From: an uncultured Bacteroidales bacterium
Lineage (GTDB): Bacteria; Bacteroidota; Bacteroidia; Bacteroidales; UBA932
Direction: 5' to 3'
Length of the DNA stretch: 64,000 nucleotides
Assembly (NCBI GenBank): GCA_905234485.1
Contig: CAJOHV010000001.1
Location: 43,744-107,743 of the forward strand
In this document: positions 42,656 through 52,294 of the stretch, piece after piece
Layout: each line of letters opens with the position of its first letter
Numbering within the stretch: position 1 is the first letter of the stretch
The notes under the pieces: model-generated
Databases searched by the model: none
Told to the model about the DNA's origin: nothing
Seen by the model: the letters and a program-made list of their open reading frames with translations, nothing else
Translations under genes and position numbers: made by a program

Positions 42656-44872
42656 TTAAGACGCTACTTCACAGATGAATTTTATACGGGTAAGGCGGAT
42701 TTCCATCTCGGAATAGTCGTTCTCGAGGGCGCGGATGGCGTCGTCGAGCGAATCCGAAGCGGCTTCGTGGCGGAAATAATCCATCAGTTCAGCCACCACA
42801 TCGGGCTCCACCTCCTGGTTGACATAGTAATTGATATTCAGACGGGTGCCGGCGGACACTATCGTCTCCACCTCCGTCAGCAGATCGCACATAGGCATAT
42901 CCAGACCCTTCGCGATGTCGTCGAACGGCAGGCGCTTGTCGATCATGCCGATAATCTGAATCTTCACGGCCGACTTGCTCGCGGTGCTCTTCACGATGAG
43001 GTCCTGCGGGCGCTCGATCTCGTTCTCATCCACATATTTCGCTATGAGATCGATGAACGGCTGGCCGTATTTCTTCGCCTTTCCTTCACCCACTCCCTGG
43101 CAGTTCTTCAGTTCTTCCAGGGTGATAGGATAAAGGATGCTCATATCGTCCAGCGCCGGATCGCCGAAGAGTATCCACGGCTGGAGATCCAGTTTGTGCG
43201 CGAGGTCCTTGCGGAGGTCCTTGAGCATGGCGAGCAGCACGGGATCTCCCCCGCCGCCCTTCATAGCCGCGGCATTTGCCGCCGCATCTTCGTCGTCCTC
43301 TTCGTCGTCCGGCGAGCCGTCGCCAGTGAACACGCGGTCTTCAACCAGATTCAGTTGCCAAGGATTCTCGAGGAACTGCTTTCCGAGCGGAGTCACGAAG
43401 ATGAGTCCATAGGTCTCGATCTCCTTGTCCAGCAGGTGCATGATGAGACCCTGGTGGATGACCGTCGCCCAGAACTTGTCAGTATGTTCATCTCCGGCGC
43501 CGAAGTACTGGATCTTGTCGTGGTGGTAACTCTTCACCAGAGCGGTGTCGTTGCCTGACAGAATCGCGGCGAGATGCTCCAGTTTGAAGTGTTCCTTCAG
43601 CGAAAGGATGAGTTTGATAACGAGTTTCATCTCCGCGCGGCCGTCGAAGACCTTGCGAGGATGCAGGCAGTTGTCGCAGATGCCGCAGTTGTCGTTTGGA
43701 TAATCCTCACCGAAATAACCGAGCAGCAGCCTTCTGCGGCAGTCGCTGGATTCAGCGTACGCCACCACTTCGTTCAGCAGTTGCTTGTTGATTTCCTGCT
43801 CGGACACGGGCTTGCCGCGCATAAACTTCTCCAGTTTCTGGATGTCCTTGTAACTGTAGTAGGTTATGCAGAGGCCTTCCCCGCCGTCGCGGCCGGCGCG
43901 GCCTGTTTCCTGGTAGTAACTCTCCACGCTCTTCGGGATGTCGTAGTGGATCACGAACCTGATATCGGGTTTATCGATGCCCATACCGAAGGCGATTGTG
44001 GCCACTATCACGTTGACGTCCTCCATCAGGAACTTGTCCTGATTCTCCGCGCGCACTTTGGCGTCCAGACCAGCGTGGTACGGGAGCGCCTTGATGCCGT
44101 TGATCTGCAGGAACTCCGCCATCTCCTCCACCTTGCGGCGGCTGAGGCAGTAGACGATGCCCGACTTGCCGGGATGCTGGCGGATGAAGCGGACTATGTC
44201 CTTGTCCGCGTCCACCTTGTCGCGCACCTCGTAATACAGGTTCGGGCGGTTGAACGAAGATTTATAGACCACGGCGTCCGGAATCGCGAGCGTCTTGAGG
44301 ATATCGCTCTGCACCTTCGGGGTCGCGGTCGCAGTAAGGGCGATAATCGGAGCCCTGCCGATAGTATCAACGATGGGGCGGATTCGGCGGTACTCCGGGC
44401 GGAAGTCGTGGCCCCACTCTGAAATACAGTGCGCTTCATCCACCGCGTAGAAGGAAATCTTTATTGTCCTCAGGAACGCCACGTTCTCGCCCTTGGTGAG
44501 CGATTCCGGCGCGACATAGAGGATCTTGGTCTTGCCTTCCTTGATGTCGTTCTTGACTTCTTCGATCTGAGGTCTGGAGAGCGAGGAATTGAGGAAGTGC
44601 GCTATGCTTTCGTTACCGGACACAAAGCCCCTGATAGCGTCCACCTGATTTTTCATCAGAGCGATGAGAGGGGAAATAACGATCGCGGTACCGTCCATCA
44701 GCAGCGCGGGCAACTGGTAACAAAGCGATTTGCCGCCGCCCGTGGGCATAAGCACGAAACAGTCCTTTCCGTCCGTCAGGTCTTTGATGATCTCTTCCTG
44801 ATCTCCCTTGAACCCGTCGTAACCGAAGAACTCCTTGAGTGTCTTGCGTATTTCTGCCGATGTGACTGACAT
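42656..44872 (-). CDS. recQ: ATP-dependent DNA helicase RecQ
   Basis: 3'-5' DNA helicase for recombination repair. 738 residues: Walker A MPTGGGKSLCYQLPAL at about residue 39, DEAH box AVDEAHCISEWGHDFR, motif VI region YYQETGRAGRDG, the RecQ-Ct zinc site CRRRLLLGYFGEDY...NCGICDNC, winged helix, an acidic stretch (SPDDEEDDEDAAAN), an HRDC domain (about 555-625) and an extra C-terminal domain. Start at 44872 is 8 nt after the DUF1015 gene ends. Confidence 0.96.
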   Translation of the reverse strand: MSVTSAEIRKTLKEFFGYDGFKGDQEEIIKDLTDGKDCFVLMPTGGGKSLCYQLPALLMDGTAIVISPLIALMKNQVDAIRGFVSGNESIAHFLNSSLSRPQIEEVKNDIKEGKTKILYVAPESLTKGENVAFLRTIKISFYAVDEAHCISEWGHDFRPEYRRIRPIVDTIGRAPIIALTATATPKVQSDILKTLAIPDAVVYKSSFNRPNLYYEVRDKVDADKDIVRFIRQHPGKSGIVYCLSRRKVEEMAEFLQINGIKALPYHAGLDAKVRAENQDKFLMEDVNVIVATIAFGMGIDKPDIRFVIHYDIPKSVESYYQETGRAGRDGGEGLCITYYSYKDIQKLEKFMRGKPVSEQEINKQLLNEVVAYAESSDCRRRLLLGYFGEDYPNDNCGICDNCLHPRKVFDGRAEMKLVIKLILSLKEHFKLEHLAAILSGNDTALVKSYHHDKIQYFGAGDEHTDKFWATVIHQGLIMHLLDKEIETYGLIFVTPLGKQFLENPWQLNLVEDRVFTGDGSPDDEEDDEDAAANAAAMKGGGGDPVLLAMLKDLRKDLAHKLDLQPWILFGDPALDDMSILYPITLEELKNCQGVGEGKAKKYGQPFIDLIAKYVDENEIERPQDLIVKSTASKSAVKIQIIGMIDKRLPFDDIAKGLDMPMCDLLTEVETIVSAGTRLNINYYVNQEVEPDVVAELMDYFRHEAASDSLDDAIRALENDYSEMEIRLTRIKFICEVAS

Positions 44873-44880
44873 AGTTCTTT

Positions 44881-46116
44881 CTAGAATGTGTGTATTGCGA
44901 GGCCCGATCTGAGTTTTGGCTCAAACCAGGTGGTTTTCGGAGGCATTATGTTTCCGCTGTCCGCGATATCCGTGATCTGTTTCATGCTCACGGGATACAG
45001 GGCGAAAGCAATCTTCATCTCACCGCTGTCCACCCTGCGCTTTAGTTCGCCAAGGCCCCTGATTCCGCCCACGAAGTCGATGCGGTCGTCTGTGCGGAGG
45101 TCTTTGATTCCGAACACGGGGCCGAGCACCCTGCTTGACAGGATCGTGACATCGAGCACGCCTATCGGGTCGTGGTCGTCGTAGGTTCCCGGACGGGCCC
45201 TGAGTTGATACCACTTCCCTTCCAGATACATCGAGAAGGTGTGCAGTTCGTCAGGAGTATAGATCTCCGTTCCCTGGCAGGTGACATCGAAGGTCTCGCC
45301 GAGGATGCCGATCACCTGGCTCGGAGTCAGACCATTGAGGTCTTTCAGCACGCGGTTGTAGTCCAACACCTTGAGTTGATCCTCGGGGAAGCACACTGCC
45401 ATGAAGTAGTTGTACTCTTCCTCGCCAGTATGGTTCGGGTTTTTCTTGGCCCTTTCAGCGCCCACGCGGGCCGCGGCGGCGCTGCGATGGTGGCCGTCGG
45501 CGATATAGAAGGCGTCGATCTTCTCGGTGAAGAGTTTAGTGATCTCCGCAATCAGTTTGTCATCGTCGATTACCCAGAATTCGTGGCCGAAGTTATTCTC
45601 GTCCGTGAACTTGTACTCCGAAGGCTTCTTCACGGTGTCCGCGATAATCTGCTCCAGTTCCGGCTGGTGTTTGAAGGCAAAGAACACGGGCTCGATGTTC
45701 GCGCTCTGGATTTCCACATGCTTCATGCGGTCGTCTTCCTTGTCCTTGCGGGTCAGTTCGTGCTTCTTGATGCGACCCTCGACATAGTCTGCCGAATTCG
45801 CGCAGAGCACATATCCGTACTGAGTACGGCCGCCCATAGTCTGGGCATAGATATAGTAGCAAGGCTTCGAATCGCGCACGAGCCAGCCCTTCTCCTGCCA
45901 CTTCTTGAAGTTCTCCACCGCCTTGGCGTAGACCTTCGGATCGTGCTCCTCGGGCATGGGATCGAAATCGATCTCCGGCTTGGTGATATGCAGAAGCGAC
46001 TTCTCCCCCGCCATCTTGCGGGCCTCCTCGGAATCGAGGACATCGTACGGTGGAGCGGCTACTTCGGTAACGAGATTCTTGGGCGGACGAACTGCCGCAA
46101 AGGGTCTTACTTTCAT
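44881..46116 (-). CDS. DUF1015 family protein
   Basis: A 411-residue cytoplasmic protein starting [20 protein letters not shown], the family hallmark, with APPYDVLDSEEAR, YIADGHHRSAAA and DRIDFVGGIRGL. Function is not established; in this phylum it is commonly next to serC and serA, as here, so a link to serine metabolism is often proposed but unproved. It overlaps serA by 4 nt. Confidence 0.9.
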   Translation of the reverse strand: MKVRPFAAVRPPKNLVTEVAAPPYDVLDSEEARKMAGEKSLLHITKPEIDFDPMPEEHDPKVYAKAVENFKKWQEKGWLVRDSKPCYYIYAQTMGGRTQYGYVLCANSADYVEGRIKKHELTRKDKEDDRMKHVEIQSANIEPVFFAFKHQPELEQIIADTVKKPSEYKFTDENNFGHEFWVIDDDKLIAEITKLFTEKIDAFYIADGHHRSAAAARVGAERAKKNPNHTGEEEYNYFMAVCFPEDQLKVLDYNRVLKDLNGLTPSQVIGILGETFDVTCQGTEIYTPDELHTFSMYLEGKWYQLRARPGTYDDHDPIGVLDVTILSSRVLGPVFGIKDLRTDDRIDFVGGIRGLGELKRRVDSGEMKIAFALYPVSMKQITDIADSGNIMPPKTTWFEPKLRSGLAIHTF

Positions 46117-47033
46117 TTGTTAACCTGGAATTTAGTGTTGCCGGTAAGGGCGAAATCTACTATCTGGCGTGCAGCCGCGAGGCCGGCGTTGATGTTCGCC
46201 TCGGCTGTCTGAGCGCCCATCTTCTTGGGGGTCGCGAAGACACGCAGTCCGAACTTCTCCTGCAGAGCGGCGAGGTTATCCGGAGCCACATCGGTGACAT
46301 ACTTGAGGTCCGCGCGATCCTCCAGGGCCTTCTCCAGACCAGCCTCATCGATGACTTCCTTGCGGGCTGTGTTCACGAGAGTCGCGCCCTTGGGCATCTT
46401 GGTGATAAGGTCGTAGTTAATGCTGCCTATGGTCGACGGCAGGGCGGGAATATGCAGGCTGAGATAATCGCTGCCTTCGTAGAGTTCGTCCAGAGTGTGA
46501 ACCGGCTCCGCTCCGCCGGCGAGAATCTGCTCGTCCGTGAGGAACGGGTCAAGGGCCTTGACCTTCATTCCGAGGGCCTTCGCTTTCGCGCCCACGAGAC
46601 GGCCTACGTTGCCGAATGCCTGGATTCCGAGGGTCTTGCCCTGAATCTCCGAGCCCGTGGCGGGCGTGAACTGCGTCCTGGCCATGAAGATCATCATCGC
46701 GATCGCGAGTTCGGCCACGGCGTTCGAGTTCTGGCCCGGGGTGTTCATAACCACCACGCCGGCCTTCGTCGCGGCCTCCAGATCGACATTGTCATATCCG
46801 GCTCCGGCGCGCACGACAATCTTGAGCTTCGGGGCGGCCGCGATAACCTCGGCGGTCACCTTGTCTGAGCGGATGATCATCGCCTCAGCGTCTGCGACGG
46901 CTTTTACGAGATCCGCCTGGGCCTCGTATTTTTCAAACAGCACGACTTCGTGTCCGGCGGCCTCGAGGATATCCTTGATACCCTTAACAGCCACAGCCGC
47001 GAACGGCTTCTGAGTAGCAACCAGTACTTTCAT
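46113..47033 (-). CDS. serA: D-3-phosphoglycerate dehydrogenase, short form
   Basis: NAD-dependent 2-hydroxyacid dehydrogenase of serine synthesis. 306 residues with the Rossmann motif [17 protein letters not shown] at about residue 143 (the usual first Gly is part of AFGNVG), the catalytic Arg region [12 protein letters not shown] and a C-terminal segment with Lys where many family members have the catalytic His (PKKMGAQ). No ACT regulatory domain, hence no obvious serine feedback site. Its start shares one base with the serC stop, supporting joint action with serC. Confidence 0.9.
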   Translation of the reverse strand: MKVLVATQKPFAAVAVKGIKDILEAAGHEVVLFEKYEAQADLVKAVADAEAMIIRSDKVTAEVIAAAPKLKIVVRAGAGYDNVDLEAATKAGVVVMNTPGQNSNAVAELAIAMMIFMARTQFTPATGSEIQGKTLGIQAFGNVGRLVGAKAKALGMKVKALDPFLTDEQILAGGAEPVHTLDELYEGSDYLSLHIPALPSTIGSINYDLITKMPKGATLVNTARKEVIDEAGLEKALEDRADLKYVTDVAPDNLAALQEKFGLRVFATPKKMGAQTAEANINAGLAAARQIVDFALTGNTKFQVNK

Positions 47034-48106
47034 TATGCGTGAATTTTTTCAAACTCCTGCATGCAGGCGACGAGGGCCTTGACGTCCTCGAGGGTGCAGG
47101 CGTTGTAAATCGATGCGCGGAATCCGCCCACGCTGCGGTGGCCTTTCAGGCCGACCATGTCGTGCTCCTTCGCGAACGCGAGGAACTCGTCCTGCAGTTC
47201 TTCGTAGCCGGGGGCCATCACGAAGCAGACGTTCATGATTGAACGGTCTTCCTTCGCGGCAGTTCCCACGAACAGCGGGTTACGGTCGATCTCGGCATAC
47301 AGCGCCTCGGCCTTTTCGTCGTTGCGCTTCTTCATGGCTGCGACTCCGCCCTGGTCCTTGATCCAGTGCAGCGTCCTGTTCATCACGTACAGCGGCAGCA
47401 CGGCCGGGGTGTTGAACATGGAGAGTTTGTCGATATGGGTGTGCAGGTCCAGCATAGTCGGGATGTACCTGCTGACCTTTCCGAGGGCATCCAATTTCAC
47501 GATTGCGAAGGTGCAGCCGGCAGGGCCGACGTTCTTCTGGGCGCCGCCGTAGATCATCGCGTACTTGGAGACGTCCACCGGCCGGCTCATGATGTCCGAA
47601 GACATATCCGCGATCAGCGGAACGGGGCTGTCGAGGTCTTTCTTGATCTCCGTGCCGTAGATCGTGTTGTTCGTGGTGATATGGAAATAGTCCACGTCAC
47701 TCGGAATCACGAAGTCTTTCGGGATGTACGAATAATTCTTGTCAGACGAACTGGCGAGGGCGTACGCGTCGCCATAGGCTTTCGCCTCCTTCAGGGCCTT
47801 CTTCGCCCACACTCCCGTCTCCAGGTAGGCCGCCTTCTTCTCGAGGAAGTTCAGCGCCACGAAGAGGAACTCCATGCTGGCTCCGCCGGGCAGGAAAACC
47901 ACCTCATATCCCTCGGGGATATTGAGGATTTCCTTCCAGAGCGCGCGGGTTTCGTCCATCACGGCGTCCCACTCCTTGGTACGGTGAGAAATGCAAAGCA
48001 GGGACACACCAGTCCCCGCAAAATCTTTTATCGCATCGATAGTCGCGTCCAGCGCTTCCTGCGGAAGCAGACAGGGACCGGCATTGAAAACGTGTTTTTT
48101 ACCCAT
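47033..48106 (-). CDS. serC: Phosphoserine aminotransferase
   Basis: PLP enzyme converting 3-phosphohydroxypyruvate to phosphoserine. 357 residues opening [20 protein letters not shown], with [13 protein letters not shown], the PLP lysine in [16 protein letters not shown] (Lys in AQKN) and [14 protein letters not shown] at the C-terminus, all typical. It lies 13 nt downstream of yigZ and abuts serA. Confidence 0.96.
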   Translation of the reverse strand: MGKKHVFNAGPCLLPQEALDATIDAIKDFAGTGVSLLCISHRTKEWDAVMDETRALWKEILNIPEGYEVVFLPGGASMEFLFVALNFLEKKAAYLETGVWAKKALKEAKAYGDAYALASSSDKNYSYIPKDFVIPSDVDYFHITTNNTIYGTEIKKDLDSPVPLIADMSSDIMSRPVDVSKYAMIYGGAQKNVGPAGCTFAIVKLDALGKVSRYIPTMLDLHTHIDKLSMFNTPAVLPLYVMNRTLHWIKDQGGVAAMKKRNDEKAEALYAEIDRNPLFVGTAAKEDRSIMNVCFVMAPGYEELQDEFLAFAKEHDMVGLKGHRSVGGFRASIYNACTLEDVKALVACMQEFEKIHA

Positions 48107-48119
48107 GATATAGTATAAG

Positions 48120-48728
48120 TTATAAATTTCCGATAGTGAAGTTAGTGATATTTTTAGTTCTTTCCAAGAAATCCTCCTCCTGAGCCAGCCTTACCCTGAC
48201 CTGCATGCTGCAGCTCGCCTCGAAGCGCTGGTCGCGGCTCGGAAGGCCCAGGTCCTTGACTACTTTCATCACTTCGGGCATCTGAGCGTAGTCGAAGCTG
48301 AGTTCGTACCACTTCCCCGCTACTTTTTCTATTATTTGAGCATTATTGATAGCGTCTGCAGTAGAGGATTTGTAGGCTCTGATAAGGCCGGGTATTCCCA
48401 GTTTTATTCCGCCGAAGTATCGCACCACGACGACGGCGACGTCGCTCAGGCCGGCGCTGTCGATCTGGCCCAGAATGGGCCTGCCAGCCGACCCGGCAGG
48501 CTCGCCGTCGTCGCTAGCGCGCCAGACTTCGCCCTTCAGCCCGATTCTGTAGGCCACGCAATGATGACGGGCGTCGTGGTACTCCTTGCGGGCTTTTTCC
48601 AGAAGCGACTTCACCTCTTCCTCGCTCTCTACCGGATAAGCGAGAGCGATGAAGCGGCTGCCCTGGTCCTTGAAAAGACCTTCGGAAGGTGCTGCGATAC
48701 TTTTGTATGTGTCCTGGATTGCCGCCAT
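48120..48728 (-). CDS. yigZ: IMPACT/YigZ family protein
   Basis: A 202-residue protein beginning [20 protein letters not shown]. The UPF0029 signature [20 protein letters not shown] is near residue 105 and [26 protein letters not shown] precede it. Its C-terminal ferredoxin-like domain resembles that of translation factors; role uncertain, possibly translation-related. ATG 48728 is exactly 6 nt after a TAAATTTG element, making this the first gene of the yigZ-serC-serA-DUF1015-recQ-dnaG-metG run and perhaps a leaderless message. Confidence 0.9.
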   Translation of the reverse strand: MAAIQDTYKSIAAPSEGLFKDQGSRFIALAYPVESEEEVKSLLEKARKEYHDARHHCVAYRIGLKGEVWRASDDGEPAGSAGRPILGQIDSAGLSDVAVVVVRYFGGIKLGIPGLIRAYKSSTADAINNAQIIEKVAGKWYELSFDYAQMPEVMKVVKDLGLPSRDQRFEASCSMQVRVRLAQEEDFLERTKNITNFTIGNL

Positions 48729-48734
48729 ACTTCT

Positions 48735-48742
48735 CAAATTTA
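48735..48742 (-). promoter_or_regulatory. -7 element of yigZ
   Basis: TAAATTTG on the minus strand fits TAnnTTTG; AGAAGT separates it from the ATG. No -33 TTTG at the right distance. Confidence 0.5.
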
Positions 48743-48810
48743 CAATTTTTCCTTCGGATACCGTGCGCACCCTCCGTTTTTTCCACGAGTGAACATGCGA
48801 AAACACACCC

Positions 48811-48850
48811 AAAACGAACGTACCCTCGGCTTTTCACCGAGGGTACGCAC
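48811..48850 (-). terminator. Terminator of the surface-lipoprotein operon
   Basis: On the minus strand CGTACCCTCGG (48847-48837) pairs with CCGAGGGTACG (48829-48819) and is followed by TTCGTTTTGGG. It sits 25 nt past the stop of the 1,133-residue lipoprotein gene. The arms and flanks resemble the hairpin at 63361-63400. Confidence 0.75.
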
Positions 48851-48874
48851 ACCTAAAGGTGATTGTTATTACGG

Positions 48875-51800
48875 TCAGAGATCGCTGCGGACTATTCCGA
48901 GTGTCAGGTCGGCCGGGTTCAGCAGAAGGTCGTAGGTGCCGGCTTCCGGAACCAGGAAAGCATTCTCGCTTGCAACGACAAGGGGATATGTCTGTCCCGG
49001 CTGCATGGTAACTACTTCCTGCTCCGGACCAAGTGAATAAGACCAATGGAACGTGAGCCTGATCGCTTCCTGCTCGGAGAACTCCTTACCGGAAAGTTTC
49101 AGGACGGGACCGTTGTCCGTGGACAGTACGCTGTCGAACGCCCATTCATAATTGACCAGCCAGGGAGATTCCTCTCCAAATGGATGTATCTCCAGGTGCT
49201 TGTAATCGCTTGTGATATTAAGCTGGGCCTCAAAGTAACCGACGTAAGGCAGCAGGAAAGGATTTCCGTCCCTGATAAGAGTGCGGGAACCTATTCCGCT
49301 GATACCGTAGTCCGTGCTCCATTTGTCTCCGGTTGTCTTGTTGAGGACCTGGAACTTCTCTCCGGCCTTATAATGGACAATAGCGTAGAGCATCTCGCTC
49401 GTGTAGGAATCTTTCTGTCTGGAGCCCACAAAGCGGAGCGGGATTTCCGTTCCCATGTTGCCGGAAAGCACCCAGTCGCATCCGAAGTCATCCGACGCGC
49501 CTTCCGAAGACGTGGTGCCGTTGATCGAATAGATGTAACCCTGGATTGCTTCCGCGGTAGAGCCGCCGTAGTAGACAAGAGGCGAATAGATTATGACCTC
49601 GTCGTCATCACTGATATCCAGCTGGCCTTCCTGCCATCTCTCACCGCCGAAATACAGGATCTGGTACGCCTGGAGAATCTGCTCACGGTCGTTTCCGTCC
49701 CACATGCCAAAGGTGGCGTTGCCGTACGCGCTTCCAAAGCAGTTGCGGACATTCGTGACACGTCCTTTGATGTAATAGGAGTCCTCAGATGCATTTTCGC
49801 CGACCGCCTGCGCCTTATGGATGGCATCCTGGACGGTGAAAGGATTCTCAAGGGAGCCGTCTCCCACATACTGGTAAGGAGCCGGAACCTCGGAAGTCAT
49901 GCCGTTGAGGCTGTAAAGATAGGCCTGTGAAGGAGCTGTCCTCGTCCCTCCGTTACTGTCAAGGTAAAGCTTTCCACACACAAGGACGCGGTCCCATCTG
50001 TAGATTTCAGAGTTGCCTTCTACCCACGGCTTGTTCTCAAGGAATGCGGCATCGTCCATCTCGAAACAGCATTCGTAGCTGCTCTCACCTCCAAGGGTAA
50101 TGCGGAAGCTGGCGGTCCCGGTGTCTGCTGAGTACTGCTTCAGGACCTCGCTCACGTATCCATGGATGAACACATCCTCAGCCGAGGCGGAACCGGGCTC
50201 CAGCGTCTTGGCGTAAAGAACGGCACCCACCGGGTCGAAAGGACTGTCGAGAGTCCCCTTTCCGTGGTCAAGCTCCTGAAGTCCCTCGATTGCATCCACG
50301 GTGATATAGCCGAAATTATCGGTATTTCCACCGTACCAGCCGCGGACTTTTACCCTGGAGCCATAATACTTCAGGTATTCGTCAAAGCAGTAATGGGTCC
50401 TGAACATCCCCCATGGAGAGTCTATGAACACAACTTCATGGTTGGTGAACGGCCTCACATAAAGCTGTCCCTCGAAGGTCACGGGGACGGAGACGGAATA
50501 CCTGCCGCCCTGCAACTCGGAATAAACCACTTCCTCGAGCGCAGCCTCGCCCGTCTTTTCAAATGTCGCACCGATAATCTCGGGGAGTTCAGCGAATGTT
50601 GTCTTCACGCCCTGAATCTTTACGACATCTCCGACGGCAGGGAGCGAATTCCCATATCCGGAATAGACATAAAGACCCAAATGTCCGTCTTCGGAAACCA
50701 CAAAGCCTTCTTCAGAGAGGGAATACACGGTCACATTTTCCAGGGAAACTGCCGTGTCGTCGGCCACGGAGCTGTAGATCCTGCGTATCGTAAAGCCCTG
50801 GTTCTCACTCCTGTTCATCGTGAACAGCCCTTCCTCCGGGCTCCATGTAAAGTCCATCCAGCCGCCGTTTTCCACATACATGAGCACCGAACCGCCCATG
50901 ACAAGGCTCACAGGGGATTCGGGCGAAATGGACGCCACGTCATAACCGTCTACGCTCTGCTCGCCGGACTCCAGTCCATACTGGTTCCAGTTCCAGTCCT
51001 GAAGGGCCAGGATGCCACCGTCCTGCACATAGACGTCTTCAAGTGCATATGCGCCGTCCTTCCATTCCATTTCCTTCCAGAAGTCGAAATTGGCTCCAAA
51101 CAGGGTCATGTTCCTGTGGGCCTCGCTCACAAGCGCCGTACTATTGTTGACATCCAGGGTTATGGTCACGTAACCTCCCTGAGGAAAATACAGGTTGGGA
51201 CCGCCGGGCAAGAGAGGAATAACTTTCCCCGCTTCTATCAGGGAGCGGAAATTATCGTCCACGTTTTCTTCAGTGGCGCCGAACTGCTCGTCCCATTTGT
51301 AATCCTTGCGGAACTTGAACTCCGCTTCTTCCGGAAGATCAAGAGTAACCTCATAAACTCCGTCCGAAACCTGAGTCATGTCATAGTCCCAGTCCCAGGA
51401 GGTGAAGTTGCCCACAATAGACCACCTGGGCTTGTAGGTATCGAAGAACATCCAGTCTCCGTAGACCCAGTCATAGACCTGGAAGGCGAATTCCGCATCC
51501 AGGGAGCCGTCAGCCTTGAGAGAAAGGGTTGCTTTGTAACGGCAATTGCTCTCAAACCAGATGCTCTGGCCGAGCGGATATGTCAGCTGCTCCCCGTCCG
51601 TCGTGGTCACGACCAGGGTCGGAGCAGTTTCCTGCGGCACAAGGATCAGGGACCAGACGTCCTCACCATCGGCATTCTGCGCCTTTGCAGCGAGGATCGC
51701 GCCCTTTTCTCCCACGGGGCCCTCGCCAACATTAATGACAGAATAGACATCGTCCAGGGCGACGGAAGACACCTTTCCGGCGAGAGAACCGCCTATGGCT

Positions 51801-52276
51801 ATATCCACCCTCGAAAGCCGATGACGGAATTGGAGTGCCACCGTCTCATCCGGCTTAACACGATTCTCAGCCACCATGAAATCCGACCTAGAATAGGCCG
51901 CGTGCGTTCTCTGATCCTTCTCAACTTTAATGTTGTAGGCATACTGCTCGAAAAAGTTGAAGTCCGGATCATAGGGATAGTAAGCCATGAACTCGGTGTA
52001 GTCAGTCTGGTCCTCCAGCCAGCAGATGGGCGTATCTGAAGTGAGGCTGCTGCCACTGATGGTATATTTGACATTGAGGGCGGAGATCGGCTCCAAGGCT
52101 ATGACGCCGATCTCATCACCGGCCTCAAATCCGGAGGCCGTAGCCTTGGTGGCATATTCCCCTATATTGGTCGTAAAGGCAATCTGCCTTTCATTGAGCA
52201 AAGCGTCCTTTTCCATAAGAGAGGAGCAGGATATCGCCGCAAGCACAGTCACAAGTGATAAAATAATCTTTTTCAT
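48875..52276 (-). CDS. Large surface lipoprotein: fimbrillin-like N-terminus, SusE/F-like and OB-fold repeats
   Basis: 1,133 residues with a signal peptide and lipobox (LAAISC, Cys at residue 17). Residues about 30-270 resemble the Mfa/fimbrillin-like fold (FTTNIGEYATKAT; HRLSRVDIAIG). About 280-390 resemble SusE/SusF carbohydrate-binding modules (RWSIVGNFTSWDWDYDMTQV). The second half has two OB-like repeats starting GTLDSPFDPVGAVLYA and GDGSLENPFTVQDAI and ending YLYSLNG and YIYSING, as in Bacteroides surface proteins. A last beta domain closes the chain. No catalytic motif seen: binding to glycans or host/diet ligands is inferred. Last gene of the four-gene operon. Confidence 0.82.
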   Translation of the reverse strand: MKKIILSLVTVLAAISCSSLMEKDALLNERQIAFTTNIGEYATKATASGFEAGDEIGVIALEPISALNVKYTISGSSLTSDTPICWLEDQTDYTEFMAYYPYDPDFNFFEQYAYNIKVEKDQRTHAAYSRSDFMVAENRVKPDETVALQFRHRLSRVDIAIGGSLAGKVSSVALDDVYSVINVGEGPVGEKGAILAAKAQNADGEDVWSLILVPQETAPTLVVTTTDGEQLTYPLGQSIWFESNCRYKATLSLKADGSLDAEFAFQVYDWVYGDWMFFDTYKPRWSIVGNFTSWDWDYDMTQVSDGVYEVTLDLPEEAEFKFRKDYKWDEQFGATEENVDDNFRSLIEAGKVIPLLPGGPNLYFPQGGYVTITLDVNNSTALVSEAHRNMTLFGANFDFWKEMEWKDGAYALEDVYVQDGGILALQDWNWNQYGLESGEQSVDGYDVASISPESPVSLVMGGSVLMYVENGGWMDFTWSPEEGLFTMNRSENQGFTIRRIYSSVADDTAVSLENVTVYSLSEEGFVVSEDGHLGLYVYSGYGNSLPAVGDVVKIQGVKTTFAELPEIIGATFEKTGEAALEEVVYSELQGGRYSVSVPVTFEGQLYVRPFTNHEVVFIDSPWGMFRTHYCFDEYLKYYGSRVKVRGWYGGNTDNFGYITVDAIEGLQELDHGKGTLDSPFDPVGAVLYAKTLEPGSASAEDVFIHGYVSEVLKQYSADTGTASFRITLGGESSYECCFEMDDAAFLENKPWVEGNSEIYRWDRVLVCGKLYLDSNGGTRTAPSQAYLYSLNGMTSEVPAPYQYVGDGSLENPFTVQDAIHKAQAVGENASEDSYYIKGRVTNVRNCFGSAYGNATFGMWDGNDREQILQAYQILYFGGERWQEGQLDISDDDEVIIYSPLVYYGGSTAEAIQGYIYSINGTTSSEGASDDFGCDWVLSGNMGTEIPLRFVGSRQKDSYTSEMLYAIVHYKAGEKFQVLNKTTGDKWSTDYGISGIGSRTLIRDGNPFLLPYVGYFEAQLNITSDYKHLEIHPFGEESPWLVNYEWAFDSVLSTDNGPVLKLSGKEFSEQEAIRLTFHWSYSLGPEQEVVTMQPGQTYPLVVASENAFLVPEAGTYDLLLNPADLTLGIVRSDL

Positions 52277-52294
52277 ATCCTTTCTTTCTTATGG

